Shown here piece after piece: positions 1 to 9,354 of a DNA stretch of 64,000 nt. The DNA is from Porticoccaceae bacterium (GTDB taxonomy: Bacteria; Pseudomonadota; Gammaproteobacteria; Pseudomonadales; Porticoccaceae). The DNA is taken from the NCBI GenBank assembly GCA_024644595.1, contig JAHEHL010000001.1, forward strand, positions 108,717 to 172,716, written 5' to 3'. A program made the position numbers and the translations under genes. Below the pieces are notes generated by a model. The model had not been told where the DNA came from. It searched no databases and saw nothing but the letters and a program-made list of their open reading frames with translations. Position 1 is the first letter of the stretch. The number at the start of each line of letters is the position of its first letter.

Positions 1-309
1 GACGATCCGGGTTTTAGAAATTGTGTCAAGCAGGCGCTAGTGGACGGAAAGATCAAACAGCCGGAGGCATTACGAATTCTGAATTGCAGCTATGCAGGTG
101 TGACTCAGATCGCAGGTATTGAGGTATTCTCAAAGCTGACTCGGCTCAACCTGAGTAATAATCAACTAACTGATATTGAACCGCTGTTGTTTCTTGGTGA
201 TCTGGAACAGGTTAATTTGGGTGATAATCCGCACCTTAACTGTGACCAGGTGAAGATACTAGAGACTCTGTTACCGCCACCGGGCACAATTATGAGTCGC
301 TGTCACTAA
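1..309 (+). CDS. Leucine-rich-repeat protein, C-terminal part (5' end outside window)
   Basis: The reading frame is open from the first base, so the start lies upstream. The visible 102 residues begin with a cysteine-containing capping-type segment (DDPGFRNCVKQAL), followed by about three leucine-rich repeats (LTRLNLSNNQLTDIEPL, LEQVNLGDNPHL) and a short tail ending in Cys-His. This LRR pattern is that of internalin-like bacterial proteins, which usually mediate protein-protein contacts. The partner and cellular location cannot be read from this fragment. A GTG at 40 could be an internal start, but the homology-like segment begins before it. The related Pseudomonas block has purC on this side of the metallohydrolase gene; here it is replaced by this gene and a non-coding gap. 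Confidence 0.6.
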   Translation, partial: DDPGFRNCVKQALVDGKIKQPEALRILNCSYAGVTQIAGIEVFSKLTRLNLSNNQLTDIEPLLFLGDLEQVNLGDNPHLNCDQVKILETLLPPPGTIMSRCH

Positions 310-713
310 ATCGCGGTGCAAAAAATAGCCCCATCACAGAAGCTCCGTTAATGCCCCGTGACGGTGCAAAAAAGATACCCACAAAACCTGTGGATAACTT
401 TGTGGATTAATTAGGGATTGGATGCAGCAATGCCCCCAAAAACGGGCAAAACTGTTAGATTGATCAAATTTTAACCAGAACAAAATAACCATATAAAACA
501 GTGTGTTAGCTTTTTAAAACATAAGAATCAATAGCTTACGTAGCTTTTATAAAACTGATTGTAGAAATATCAGCTATCTGTGGAAAAAAACCTGAAATAG
601 TTGTAAAAAAAATACAAAAAGATATTGCAGTGGATAAAAAAAAGTGGTTTGGACTCGACGAGCTAACTCAGGAAACGCTGACCCGCGAGCCCGGCACCGC
701 CCTCCCTGTGCGC
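310..713. other. AT-rich intergenic region with DnaA-box-like words
   Basis: About 400 bases without a supportable gene. It holds a 12-base direct repeat CGGTGCAAAAAA (314-325 and 362-373), a perfect reverse-orientation DnaA box TGTGGATAA (389-397), three near matches on the same strand (TGTGGATTA 401-409, TGTGGAAAA 579-587, AGTGGATAA 629-637) and a very AT-rich stretch from about 457 to 645. None of the usual oriC neighbours (dnaA, dnaN, rpmH, mnmG) is present, so an origin is not claimed. The region must also contain the 3' ends of both flanking convergent genes. Confidence 0.4.
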
Positions 714-1475
714 TCAGCTCAGCTCGAGCCAACTAAAGCCCTGCTGCTGACAGGCGTAATGCAGATTTTGGACGCTGCTGAGTACCGGTTCTACTGCCCG
801 CTTTACTTTCTCTAGACTGTTATTCTTCTCACTGATATGACCGATTACTAGCTGCTGTATCCGTTTCTGGTCGATGTTGGAAATCAATTGCGCGGTTTGC
901 TGGTTATTCAGATGCCCCCATGGCCCGGCGACCCGGTCTTTGAGAAACTCGGGATAGCTTCCCGCATAGAGCATATCGAGATCATGGTTAGCCTCGATCA
1001 GCAATCCGTCGCAACTCGCGTAGAGCGTCTCAATATGCGGTGTCAGGGAGCCGACATCAGTCAAAATACCAAACTGGTGCAGTTCACTGTTGAACAGATA
1101 CTGAACTGGCTCCCGGGCATCATGGGGAACCGGCACCGGGGTGACCACAAGATCGCGGATCTTGAACGGGGTGTGGCTATCGATAATCTGAAATGGAAAA
1201 GTCGTATCTTCAGCCGTACGACTGCGCAGACAGCCGGCCGTAACATAGACATCAATCCCATATCGTTTGGCAAGCGGCACCACTCCTTTCCAGTGATCAC
1301 TGTGTTCGTGGGTGACCAGAATAGCATCGAGGTCTTGCGGCGCTTTCCCCAGCTTCGCCAGCCTCTGGGTGGTGTCACGGATTGAAAACCCGCAATCGAT
1401 CATCAGGCAGGTGTTGCGCCATTCAACTAGCGTCGAGTTGCCCTTGCTGCCACTTCCCAGAGATGCAAAGCGCAT
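714..1475 (-). CDS. MBL-fold metallo-hydrolase (YycJ/WalJ-like)
   Basis: A 253-residue metallo-beta-lactamase-fold protein. The N-terminus MRFASLGSGSKGNSTLV is characteristic of the YycJ/COG1235 group, and the metal-binding motif THEHSDH lies near residues 55-61; further ligands are likely His118 region (VPHDA), the Asp in LTDVG and the late GHIS motif. Proteins of this group are predicted phosphodiesterase/exonuclease-like hydrolases; the Gram-positive member affects DNA repair and cell-wall regulation, but the role in gammaproteobacteria is not established. It follows bamC on the same strand with a 69-base gap, matching the Pseudomonas order dapA-bamC-metallohydrolase, so cotranscription is likely. 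Confidence 0.85.
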   Translation of the reverse strand: MRFASLGSGSKGNSTLVEWRNTCLMIDCGFSIRDTTQRLAKLGKAPQDLDAILVTHEHSDHWKGVVPLAKRYGIDVYVTAGCLRSRTAEDTTFPFQIIDSHTPFKIRDLVVTPVPVPHDAREPVQYLFNSELHQFGILTDVGSLTPHIETLYASCDGLLIEANHDLDMLYAGSYPEFLKDRVAGPWGHLNNQQTAQLISNIDQKRIQQLVIGHISEKNNSLEKVKRAVEPVLSSVQNLHYACQQQGFSWLELS

Positions 1476-1544
1476 AGACTCAGTTAACCTTGGATAACAG
1501 GTTTAATACAATTGCATTGCCACCTGCGATTACCGTCAGGAAGA

Positions 1545-2576
1545 TCAAGACATATTGCCACGTAGAATTTTCAGTAGGCGCAGAGCTTCTGCTTTATTGA
1601 CACCCTGCCCATCAGCACCGACAACCCTGATTTCAACATTGGCGCCAACGGTTTCCACCAGCACGCGATAGTTCACCTCGAGTCGCTCAGCGCTGTCAGA
1701 CTTGCCACCAAACCAGCGAGCAAAGAAGCCAGGATCCTCTTCAAGCTCTTTGGTGTAGTTGACATAGATAACGCCTGCCGAGCGATTCTGATCGACATTG
1801 GTAAATCCACCGCGATCAGTGGAGTAAATAATCGACGCCCAGGTTCGATCAAAACTCAGTTTAGCGCGAATAAACGGATCCGTTACTTCCGGTGAAATCA
1901 CCTCAACCTTGGCCTCACCACCAATATCCTGTGCTAACAGAGAGACACTGGCATACTCCTGAGAGCCGGCCAGCTCATTGGCTATCATGCTGATCATCTC
2001 CTGTTCCCGCTCGTCACTATCAGACGTCTGCGGCCAGTCCGCTTGATCTTCCATGGAGCGCGGTGCCTGATTGTGGATGGCAGTTATCTCACTACTATCA
2101 ATCTGCACGCCAGGAGAAATCTTAAACCGGAAACGGTGTGAGTTCTCCTCGTCGGAATTAAATTTCACCCACACACTATCGATGACACCGCTTGAACCAT
2201 CTGCGCGCGCCGCTGGAATACCGCTACGATTCAGCAGATTGCGCACACGGGGCCAGACTTCACTGGGGGGAATATTAATCAGAATCCAGCGACGGCCCTC
2301 AAGGCTCTGAATCTTTACCATTTGCTCAAAGGTGTTGACCGATGCAGGTTGTGGACGCGGCACTTCAAACTCGATCAATTCAACGCTTGTAACAGGAATC
2401 TGCGGAATCGGGTAAATTTCACCCAAAGCCGTACTATCCATGCCGTCGGGCACCACCGTTACCGCGGTTTCCTCTGCCAGCAAGTAGTCATTGCTGCGAT
2501 CGCGTATACCGAGCCAGCCACATCCGGTTAAACTCAGAATAACAACTATATTCAGGGCGTTGATTAATCGTTTCAT
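1545..2576 (-). CDS. bamC: Outer membrane protein assembly factor BamC
   Basis: A 343-residue lipoprotein. Residues 1-19 form a type II signal peptide with lipobox LTGC, so Cys19 should be lipidated and the protein anchored in the outer membrane. The segment just after it (IRDRSNDYLLAEE) is typical of the BamC N-terminal region that contacts BamD. Two helix-grip domains follow. BamC is an accessory lipoprotein of the BAM complex (BamABCDE), which folds beta-barrel outer membrane proteins. The gene lies 33 bases downstream of dapA, the dapA-bamC pairing seen across gammaproteobacteria. Length matches the family. Confidence 0.9.
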   Translation of the reverse strand: MKRLINALNIVVILSLTGCGWLGIRDRSNDYLLAEETAVTVVPDGMDSTALGEIYPIPQIPVTSVELIEFEVPRPQPASVNTFEQMVKIQSLEGRRWILINIPPSEVWPRVRNLLNRSGIPAARADGSSGVIDSVWVKFNSDEENSHRFRFKISPGVQIDSSEITAIHNQAPRSMEDQADWPQTSDSDEREQEMISMIANELAGSQEYASVSLLAQDIGGEAKVEVISPEVTDPFIRAKLSFDRTWASIIYSTDRGGFTNVDQNRSAGVIYVNYTKELEEDPGFFARWFGGKSDSAERLEVNYRVLVETVGANVEIRVVGADGQGVNKAEALRLLKILRGNMS

Positions 2577-2609
2577 TGTTACTGTTAACTCATTAATGGG
2601 GTTAAAAAA

Positions 2610-3488
2610 TTACAGAAGTCCGGCACTGCGCATGGCAGCACGAACCCGTTCGTGATGTTGCTCACTTAGTTCTGTCATCGGCAGCCGCAGAGAATTGCTC
2701 ATCAACCCGAGTTCAGCTGCCGCCCACTTGACTGGTATTGGATTAGCTTCAACAAACAGATCACGGTGCAATGGCGCCAGGGTGCTGTCCAGCAGCAACG
2801 CTTTTTCGTTGTCACCATCCAATGCGGCTGCGCACATCTGCGCCATGAGCCTGGGTGCAATATTTGCTGTGACTGAAATATCACCATGGCCACCCATCAG
2901 CATCAGCTCTCTGGCCGTGGCATCATCGCCGGAGTAGATAGCGAAGTCTTCAGGGCTCTCCGCGATTAGAGTTCCAGCACGCTGAAGATCTCCAGTGGCT
3001 TCCTTGATGCCGATAATATTATCGATCGCACTGAGACGAAGAACAGTATCCGGCAACATATCGCAGGCGGTACGGCCAGGTACATTGTAGAGAATTTGAT
3101 CTATAGCCACGGCCTCAGCAATAGCCTTGTAGTGAAGGTAGAGCCCTTCCTGGGTCGGTTTGTTGTAATAGGGCGTTACCGACAGGCAGGCATCCGCGCC
3201 GGCCTCTGCTGCAGAGCGCGTCAAGACAATCGCTTCACGAGTCGAGTTTGCCCCTGTGCCAGCAATAATTGGAATTCGCCCTGCCGCTTGCTGAACCACA
3301 ACACGAATAACTTCGGCGTGTTCGGAGACGCTTAAGGTCGCCGATTCGCCGGTCGTGCCCACTGCAACAATACTGTCTGTGCCCTGCTCAATATGCCAGT
3401 CAACCAGTTTCTTCAGCGCCGCCCAATCAACCTCTTTGGACTCCGCTTGCATGGGTGTCAGCAGTGCAACAATGCTTCCAGTAATCAT
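2610..3488 (-). CDS. dapA: 4-hydroxy-tetrahydrodipicolinate synthase
   Basis: 292 residues, the standard family length. DapA condenses pyruvate with aspartate semialdehyde as the first committed step of the lysine/diaminopimelate pathway. The Schiff-base lysine lies in the motif GIKEATGD, the catalytic tyrosine in ILYNVPGRT, and the pyruvate-binding Thr pair in [10 protein letters not shown]. The substrate comes from Asd, encoded elsewhere in this window (58160-59272). It is the first gene of a probable dapA-bamC-metallohydrolase unit; an 81-base gap separates it from lpxL upstream. Confidence 0.96.
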   Translation of the reverse strand: MITGSIVALLTPMQAESKEVDWAALKKLVDWHIEQGTDSIVAVGTTGESATLSVSEHAEVIRVVVQQAAGRIPIIAGTGANSTREAIVLTRSAAEAGADACLSVTPYYNKPTQEGLYLHYKAIAEAVAIDQILYNVPGRTACDMLPDTVLRLSAIDNIIGIKEATGDLQRAGTLIAESPEDFAIYSGDDATARELMLMGGHGDISVTANIAPRLMAQMCAAALDGDNEKALLLDSTLAPLHRDLFVEANPIPVKWAAAELGLMSNSLRLPMTELSEQHHERVRAAMRSAGLL

Positions 3489-3569
3489 TTACAACTTCCT
3501 TAACTGCGATTCGGTAAAAAACACATCATGGTACTGATGGGCCCTGAGTGACACAAGCGAAACTGTGAT

Positions 3570-4529
3570 CTAAATCTTGCGGCGACGTTTGTTTCTCGCG
3601 GGCAGATTATAGACGTCCTGTTCTCCTGGAGGACGATTTTTGAAGCGCCGGTGGACCCAGAGATATTGTTCTGGACAGAGACGAACAAACTCCTCGATAA
3701 GCCGGTTAATTCTGCTGGCATCGATCAGATCATCCCCCACCGGAAATTGCTCAAGCGCAGGTAAAACAGTGATTTTATATCCCTGGGAACCAGGCAAGCG
3801 CACATGGTTAAAAGGTACGACTGCGGCGCCGGTTTTCTCGGAAAATCTCGCCGTAGCGTAAACCGTAGCCGCCTCTATCCCAAAAAATGGTGCAAACAGG
3901 CCCTGCTTTAAACCGTAATCTTGATCCGGCCCATACCAAAGAGAGCGACCATTTTTCAAAGCCTTTATAGTGCCGCGGACATCGCGGCGTTCGTATACAA
4001 CGCAGTCTCCTTTGGCCTGATGCAACCGACCTCTGGCCTGCAGAAAGTCGTAGACCGGATTGCCATGGGCACGATACATCCCATCCATTTCCCAGACCGA
4101 TGCCATGGCCGCTGCGCCCACTTCCAGCGTGGTGTAATGAATACCCAAAAGCATGACGCCGCGGCCTTTGACTGCCTCGAGATGCTCCAGCCCTTCAAAC
4201 TGAAGCAGTTTGGCAAAGCGCTTTTTCGACCACCACCAGGCTATTCCCACCTCCATCAATGCAATGCCGCTATTAATAAAGTTGGCTCTTAGCATCGCTT
4301 GCTGCTGAGCCTGGCTTAACTCTGGAAAACAGATCTCAATATTGCGTCTGGCAATTATTTTTCGACGACTTGGAAAGCTGTAAACCAGAAGACCAATTGC
4401 TTTACCCAGCGCCAGCAGAACCGGGAAAGGTAACTGAGTAACCAGCCTCCACAGCCCAAACGCGAACCAAGTCGGCCAGTAACGCGGATGTAACAGTAAA
4501 GGCCTGAACTTGATCGCTTTTGAACTCAT
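3570..4529 (-). CDS. lpxL: LpxL-family lipid A acyltransferase
   Basis: A 319-residue member of the lysophospholipid/lipid A acyltransferase family (LpxL/HtrB). It has an N-terminal hydrophobic anchor near residues 20-50 and the catalytic H-x4-E motif in GIHYTTLEVG, closely matching the LpxL version. Such enzymes transfer a secondary acyl chain (usually laurate) from acyl-ACP to Kdo2-lipid IVA at the inner membrane. Chain specificity and LpxL versus LpxM/LpxP identity cannot be fixed from sequence alone. A basic C-terminal tail (NKRRRKI) ends the protein. It lies 24 bases downstream of fabV, so a shared transcript joining fatty acid synthesis with lipid A acylation is plausible. Confidence 0.88.
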   Translation of the reverse strand: MSSKAIKFRPLLLHPRYWPTWFAFGLWRLVTQLPFPVLLALGKAIGLLVYSFPSRRKIIARRNIEICFPELSQAQQQAMLRANFINSGIALMEVGIAWWWSKKRFAKLLQFEGLEHLEAVKGRGVMLLGIHYTTLEVGAAAMASVWEMDGMYRAHGNPVYDFLQARGRLHQAKGDCVVYERRDVRGTIKALKNGRSLWYGPDQDYGLKQGLFAPFFGIEAATVYATARFSEKTGAAVVPFNHVRLPGSQGYKITVLPALEQFPVGDDLIDASRINRLIEEFVRLCPEQYLWVHRRFKNRPPGEQDVYNLPARNKRRRKI

Positions 4530-4553
4530 AAACAGATTCGTCTTTTATGCAGG

Positions 4554-5741
4554 CTAAACAAGGTTGGCGATAGGCACGTCAGTGGCCACATCAGCTTCGT
4601 AGTCAACACCGTCAATATCAAAGCCAAACAGGCTCAGGAACTCATGTTTGTAGCCTGCAAAATCGGTTAGTTCTGAGAGGTTTTCCGTGCTGATTTTGGC
4701 CCATGATTCAGCTACGGCCGACTGAATCTCAGGTCGTAGCTCAAGCTCATCGACCCGCAGTCGACCAATATCGTCAAGCCGAGGATCTGTATTGTAAAGG
4801 CACTCGCCAAATAATCTGTAGAGCTGCTCGATACAGCCCTCATGGCTGCCATCGGCCTTCATCTCTTTAAATAGCATCGCTAGATAGAGCGGCATAATCG
4901 GAATGGCGGAACTGGCCTGGGTAACCACGGCCTTGAGCACCGACACCCGCGCATCGCCACCCGTGACTGCGAGTTTGTCTCGAATTGCCAACACGCGCTT
5001 GTCGAGATCTTTCTTGGCCTGACCAATGGTCCCATCCCAGTAGAGGTCCCACGTCATTTTTTCACCAATATAGGTAAACGCGGTGGTTTTGGCACCTTCG
5101 GCGAGAACGCCGGCATCATCCAACGCATCGATCCACATCTGCCAGTCTTCGCCACCCATTACTGCAACTGTATCGGAAATCTCCTGCGGGTTAGCCGCTT
5201 CGAGACTAAACTCCTGAATCACTTCTTTGTCAGTATTGATGCCACGCATGGTGATATCTTTACCCACAGGCTTGAGTGTTGAGTTAAATACTTCACCCGT
5301 TTTCGGGTGCTGACGACGCGGTGCAGCGAGACTGTAGATCACCAGGTCAACCTGCCCCAAATCGTTTTTGATGGTCTCGATGGTCTTGGCTTTTACCTCA
5401 TCGGAGAAAGCATCACCATTAATACTCTTTGCATACAGGCCATCCTGCTCCGCATATTTGTGGAACGCCGCCGAGTTATACCAGCCGGCTGTACCGGGTT
5501 TGGTGTCGGTCCCGGGCTTTTCAAAAAAGATTCCAAGAGTCGATGCGCCACTGCCAAACGCTGCGGTAATTCGTGCCGCCAGACCATAGCCAGTCGATGA
5601 ACCAATGACCAAAACACGCTTTGGTGCCACTACGGGTGGCTGAGACTTGATGAAGTCGATCTGATTCTTAACATTGGTGTCGCAACCAACAGGATGGGTA
5701 GTAATACACATAAAACCGCGAACGCGGGGCTTGATTATCAT
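4554..5741 (-). CDS. fabV: Enoyl-[acyl-carrier-protein] reductase FabV
   Basis: A 395-residue NADH-dependent trans-2-enoyl-ACP/CoA reductase of the FabV type, the last reduction of each fatty acid elongation cycle. The start at 5741 is chosen because the protein then begins [20 protein letters not shown], the family N-terminus, and GGAGA lies just upstream; an upstream in-frame codon at 5786 adds 15 unrelated residues. The Rossmann-type segment [16 protein letters not shown] and the catalytic Tyr-x8-Lys ([10 protein letters not shown]) are both present. FabV enzymes are generally insensitive to triclosan compared with FabI; whether FabI also exists in this genome is unknown. Confidence 0.94.
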   Translation of the reverse strand: MIIKPRVRGFMCITTHPVGCDTNVKNQIDFIKSQPPVVAPKRVLVIGSSTGYGLAARITAAFGSGASTLGIFFEKPGTDTKPGTAGWYNSAAFHKYAEQDGLYAKSINGDAFSDEVKAKTIETIKNDLGQVDLVIYSLAAPRRQHPKTGEVFNSTLKPVGKDITMRGINTDKEVIQEFSLEAANPQEISDTVAVMGGEDWQMWIDALDDAGVLAEGAKTTAFTYIGEKMTWDLYWDGTIGQAKKDLDKRVLAIRDKLAVTGGDARVSVLKAVVTQASSAIPIMPLYLAMLFKEMKADGSHEGCIEQLYRLFGECLYNTDPRLDDIGRLRVDELELRPEIQSAVAESWAKISTENLSELTDFAGYKHEFLSLFGFDIDGVDYEADVATDVPIANLV

Positions 5742-5954
5742 TATGAAGTCTCCGTACTTTAACCGAATCGATTTTGAAGCCGGCAATGATACCTTACTGG
5801 CAATCTTTCCCCAAAAAAAATAACCTTACAACGTCTCTCCTCTCGGCAAATGCAATCCTTATTAAGGTTTCGGCGGATATTTTTTGATTGACCTAAACCT
5901 CTCCAGCCCCTCACAGCGTACAATGCGAAATCCATCTAAAATCGAGCGCCCAAT

Positions 5955-7058
5955 TTGGAACAATCCAACCTCAAGTACCCTTTTCTTCGTCCTGAATTTA
6001 TTCAGGCGCTTGAACTGAGTGGCAGCGCCTGTCAAGAAACCAGTTGGGCTCCGATTCACTTGTCTCTTCAGCGCCCTCAGCTGGAACAACAGACCACAGC
6101 GCGTATGCCTCTGTATTTGAAAGAGCACTCCATGGGCGAGTATGTCTTCGACTATGCTTGGGCCAATGCCTACCACCAGAACGGTCTCGACTATTATCCT
6201 AAACTGGTTACCGCTGTTCCGTTTACTCCGTCTGTGGGCCCCAGAGTGGAGGCGGAACAGCCGTTGACCTACGAGGAGTGCACTCAGCTTGTTGATGAAG
6301 TGATCGCCGTAGCAGGGGAAACTGGTGCCTCGAGCTGGCATTTTTTATTCCCCGACGCCGACCATTTGGCGTTGTTTTCCAGTCCGCGTCTGCTCCAGCG
6401 TAACGGTGTTCAGTACCACTGGCACAATCGCGGGTACGGTGAGTTTGGTGATTTTCTCGCGACCATGAATTCGCGCAAACGCAAGATGGTACGCAAAGAG
6501 CGAGCCGATGTTCTCAACCAAGGGCTGCGCATCAGTGTCGAGCTCGGAGCAGAGATCAGCGCGGATATCTGGCGACTCTTTTATCAGCTCTACGAGCGAA
6601 CCTATATCAAGCGCAACGGCAGCCGCGGTTATCTCACAGAAGATTTTTTCGCCCGTATTGCCGCGAGCATGCCCGAACAAATTGCCATGGCGGTGGCCTG
6701 GCTAGGTGATCAGCCGGTGGCCTGCGCGCTATACTTTTTTGATAGTGAGACGCTCTATGGGCGTTACTGGGGAAGCCTAGATGAATTTCCCTACCTGCAC
6801 TTTGAGCTCTGTTACTACACCGGAATCGAGTTTGCTATCAGTCGCGGGTTGCAGCGGTATGATGCCGGCGCTCAGGGCGAGCACAAAATCGTGCGCGGAT
6901 TTGAACCCATTGAAACTCACTCACTGCACTGGATACAGCAGCCACAATTTCGCGATGCGATCGCACGGTTTTTAATCGAAGAAAAGACGGCGGTGGCTAA
7001 GCATATCGACGCTGCAGCGCAGATGCTGCCCTACCGACAACAACCGTTACAACAGTAA
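5955..7058 (+). CDS. GNAT/FemAB-like N-acetyltransferase (COG3146, DUF482)
   Basis: A 367-residue protein of the peptidogalycan-biosynthesis/GNAT family (DUF482). Recognisable segments are PFLRPEFIQALE, MPLYLKEHSMGEYVFDYAWANAY, the K-R-rich RKRKMVRKERADV and the late RGFEPIETHSLHWI. The family is widespread but its substrate is unproven; similarity to FemAB suggests acyl or amino-acyl transfer. Start is doubtful: the frame only offers TTG at 5955 after a stop at 5937-5939, so the usual N-terminal strand before PFLR is missing. An ATG at 5923 in the next frame encodes a peptide with a plausible I-x-x-P-x-x-W-N word, suggesting a one-base loss near 5960-5978 (see findings). It is convergent with gloA. 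Confidence 0.72.
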   Translation: MEQSNLKYPFLRPEFIQALELSGSACQETSWAPIHLSLQRPQLEQQTTARMPLYLKEHSMGEYVFDYAWANAYHQNGLDYYPKLVTAVPFTPSVGPRVEAEQPLTYEECTQLVDEVIAVAGETGASSWHFLFPDADHLALFSSPRLLQRNGVQYHWHNRGYGEFGDFLATMNSRKRKMVRKERADVLNQGLRISVELGAEISADIWRLFYQLYERTYIKRNGSRGYLTEDFFARIAASMPEQIAMAVAWLGDQPVACALYFFDSETLYGRYWGSLDEFPYLHFELCYYTGIEFAISRGLQRYDAGAQGEHKIVRGFEPIETHSLHWIQQPQFRDAIARFLIEEKTAVAKHIDAAAQMLPYRQQPLQQ

Positions 7059-7073
7059 CCGCTGAAAGGTTAC
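7055..7073. other. Small hairpin between convergent genes
   Basis: GTAACC (7055-7060) and GGTTAC (7068-7073) form a 6-bp hairpin with a 7-base loop exactly at the junction of two convergent genes. There is no long T run on either strand, so it is at most a weak bidirectional terminator. Confidence 0.3.
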
Positions 7074-7525
7074 CAGCTTCCGGTGTTGGGCATAGACGCC
7101 CAGGGTTCTTGCGACGGCAGTGAATCACCAGCCTGAAGCAACTCAATCGAGATATTGTCTGGCGACCGAACAAAGGCCATATGGCCATCGCGGGGTGGGC
7201 GATTGATAATCACTCCGGCATCCATCAGGCGCTGACAGGTGGCGTATATGTCGTCGACTCGATAGGCGAGATGACCGAAGTTTCGGCCACCATCATAGTC
7301 TTCCGGGGCACCCTCTTCTGGCGGCCAGTTATAGGTCAACTCAACCAGAGGCGCCTTGTGCTCGCGCGCCTTTTCAATATCATCCGGCGCGGCGAGAAAT
7401 ACCAGAGTAAATCGCCCTTGTGGCACCTCTGTGCGGTAGACCTCGACTAAGCCAAGAGCAGTACAGTAAAACCCGAGGGATTTTTCTAAGTCGGTCACCC
7501 GCACCATAGTGTGAAGATATTTCAT
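7070..7525 (-). CDS. gloA: Lactoylglutathione lyase (glyoxalase I)
   Basis: A 151-residue single VOC-superfamily unit. The four metal ligands of the GloA family are in place: His5, Glu62, His85 (NFGHLAY) and Glu128 (ISIELLQ). The enzyme isomerises the hemithioacetal of methylglyoxal and glutathione to S-lactoylglutathione in the cytoplasm. The motif LTYNW and the Y-D-x-G-x-x-FGH segment agree with bacterial GloA. The C-terminal 20 residues are a short variable extension. It lies downstream of aceF on the same strand with a 42-base gap but is probably functionally separate. Confidence 0.87.
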   Translation of the reverse strand: MKYLHTMVRVTDLEKSLGFYCTALGLVEVYRTEVPQGRFTLVFLAAPDDIEKAREHKAPLVELTYNWPPEEGAPEDYDGGRNFGHLAYRVDDIYATCQRLMDAGVIINRPPRDGHMAFVRSPDNISIELLQAGDSLPSQEPWASMPNTGSW

Positions 7526-7567
7526 TGTTCCCCCTCTGCCCCTTTGCTGATTAGATTCCTGACACTT

Positions 7568-9307
7568 TTATAGAGCCAGATAACGGATATCGCTGAGCAA
7601 CTGCACCAAATAGGTCATAAAGCGCCCGGCATCGCCGCCGTTGATCGCGCGGTGATCATAGGACAGCGCCAAGGGCAACATCAGTCGCGGCGTAAACTCA
7701 GTGCCATTCCAAAGTGGTTTGATCTGTGATTTCGATACACCGAGAATGCCGACTTCCGGTGAGTTGACGATCGGTGTAAAGCCATTACCACCAATGGCAC
7801 CGAGGCTAGACAGCGTGAAACATCCGCCCTGCATCTCGGCCGGAGTCAATTTTCCGTCACGCGCCTTTGCAGCCAACACGCTGATCTCGGCCGAGATATC
7901 CCAGATACCTTTCTTATCGACATTTTTGATCACTGGAACCACTAAGCCTCGGGGTGTATCAACCGCCATCCCAATATGACAATAATGTTTCTGAATAAAG
8001 TTCTGGCCATCGCTCGACAGCGAGCGGTTGAATTCCGGATTGGCCTGAAGTGCCGCAGCGACGGCCTTAATCAGGAATGCTACGGGTGTCACTTTAACGC
8101 CGCGCTTTTCGCCCTCAGCTTTGAGGCTTTTACGGAACTCTTCCAGCTCTGTTATATCCGCATCGTCAAACTGAGTTACATGGGGTACATTGAGCCAATT
8201 GCGCTGCATATTAGCGGCCGTAAGCTTCTGAATTTTGCTCAGTGCGATCTCTTCGATCTCGCCAAACTGGCTGAAATCGACTGCCGGAACCGGCGGGATA
8301 CCACTGCCAGCGGATGCTGCCGGTGCAGCTTTGTTCTGCATGACCTGTTTTACAAAATTACTGACATCATCTTTCAATATCCGCCCACGGGGCCCACTGC
8401 CCGGCACCTGGCTCAGATCTACGCCCAACTCCCGTGCAATCAAACGTACGGCTGGGCCTGCATAGATCTCCGACCCAGATGCTACCGGTGACGTGGATTT
8501 AACAGCAGGTGGCTGGGCGGGCTGCCCTGGAGCAGGCTGAGGCGCTCGCACTGGGCTGCTGGACGCCGCAACGGCGTCCGCTGCCGGAGCAGGTGCACTG
8601 GCTGCAGGTTTAATTTCGGTATCAGCCGCAGCCGCTGGTGCAGTAGAAGCTGCGGAAGACGGAGCATCAGAGATCACTTCAAACACTGCCACATTATCAC
8701 CGGTGCCCAATTTATCTCCCTCGGCGACAAGGATCTTCACTACTTTGCCGGTATGGCTTGAGGGTACATCCATCGTCGCCTTATCCGACTCAAGCACCAA
8801 AAGCGTATCGCCCTCATTGACTTCATCGCCGACGGCAACACACACTTCAATAACATCGACCTTATCATCACTGCCAATATCCGGAACCTGAATCGTCAGC
8901 TCTTTGAGCGCATCCGACGCTGAAGACTCGACTGCCGGGCTTGCATTGTCATTATGATTCTCGGTTTTTGGCTCAAGTCGTGGCTCAGACTCTGAATCGG
9001 GATCAACAGCAAACTGCTCAATAGTCTCGGACTCATCCGCAGAAGAACCCTGCTCGCCAGTGACGCTAACGCTTACCTCAATTTCAGCAATGGCATCACC
9101 CACCTTGACGGTGGCTCCCTCTGCAACCAGATATTGGGTAAAAATACCGCTGGCCGGGCTGGGCACATCCATGGTGGCTTTATCGGACTCCAAAACCAAC
9201 AGTGAATCCTCAACTTCGACCTGATCGCCCGGCTGTAATCCCAGCTCGATCACCTCTACCGTCTCTGCACCACCAAGATCTGGAACTACTATTGTCTGTT
9301 TTGTCAC
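7568..9307 (-). CDS. aceF: Pyruvate dehydrogenase E2, dihydrolipoamide acetyltransferase
   Basis: 579 residues. Two lipoyl domains (about residues 3-75 and 120-200) each carry the lipoylation motif ESDKATMDVPS, the first with Lys43. Alanine/proline-rich linkers follow (about 205-275), then the peripheral subunit-binding domain (YAGPAVRLIARELGV...) near 280-320 and the acetyltransferase core. The active-site word is DHRAINGG, with Asn where many E2s have Asp; the same Asn is known in Azotobacter and Pseudomonas E2p. It transfers the acetyl group from lipoamide to CoA. It is 47 bases downstream of aceE and certainly in one operon. The E3 subunit (lpd) is not in the window. Confidence 0.96.
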   Translation of the reverse strand: MTKQTIVVPDLGGAETVEVIELGLQPGDQVEVEDSLLVLESDKATMDVPSPASGIFTQYLVAEGATVKVGDAIAEIEVSVSVTGEQGSSADESETIEQFAVDPDSESEPRLEPKTENHNDNASPAVESSASDALKELTIQVPDIGSDDKVDVIEVCVAVGDEVNEGDTLLVLESDKATMDVPSSHTGKVVKILVAEGDKLGTGDNVAVFEVISDAPSSAASTAPAAAADTEIKPAASAPAPAADAVAASSSPVRAPQPAPGQPAQPPAVKSTSPVASGSEIYAGPAVRLIARELGVDLSQVPGSGPRGRILKDDVSNFVKQVMQNKAAPAASAGSGIPPVPAVDFSQFGEIEEIALSKIQKLTAANMQRNWLNVPHVTQFDDADITELEEFRKSLKAEGEKRGVKVTPVAFLIKAVAAALQANPEFNRSLSSDGQNFIQKHYCHIGMAVDTPRGLVVPVIKNVDKKGIWDISAEISVLAAKARDGKLTPAEMQGGCFTLSSLGAIGGNGFTPIVNSPEVGILGVSKSQIKPLWNGTEFTPRLMLPLALSYDHRAINGGDAGRFMTYLVQLLSDIRYLAL

Positions 9308-9354
9308 ATTGGGTCCTTTATACGTTTTTGCCTGAATCGCTATTTTCGTTAACT

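Noticed and set aside
389..645. Chromosomal origin oriC
   Set aside because: Only one perfect DnaA box and no dnaA, dnaN, rpmH or mnmG nearby.
630..815. Plus-strand 61-codon frame overlapping the metallohydrolase end
   Set aside because: Half of it is antisense to a good gene; no family features.
7976..8491. Plus-strand 171-codon frame opposite aceF
   Set aside because: Fully inside aceF on the other strand; no homology or start signal.
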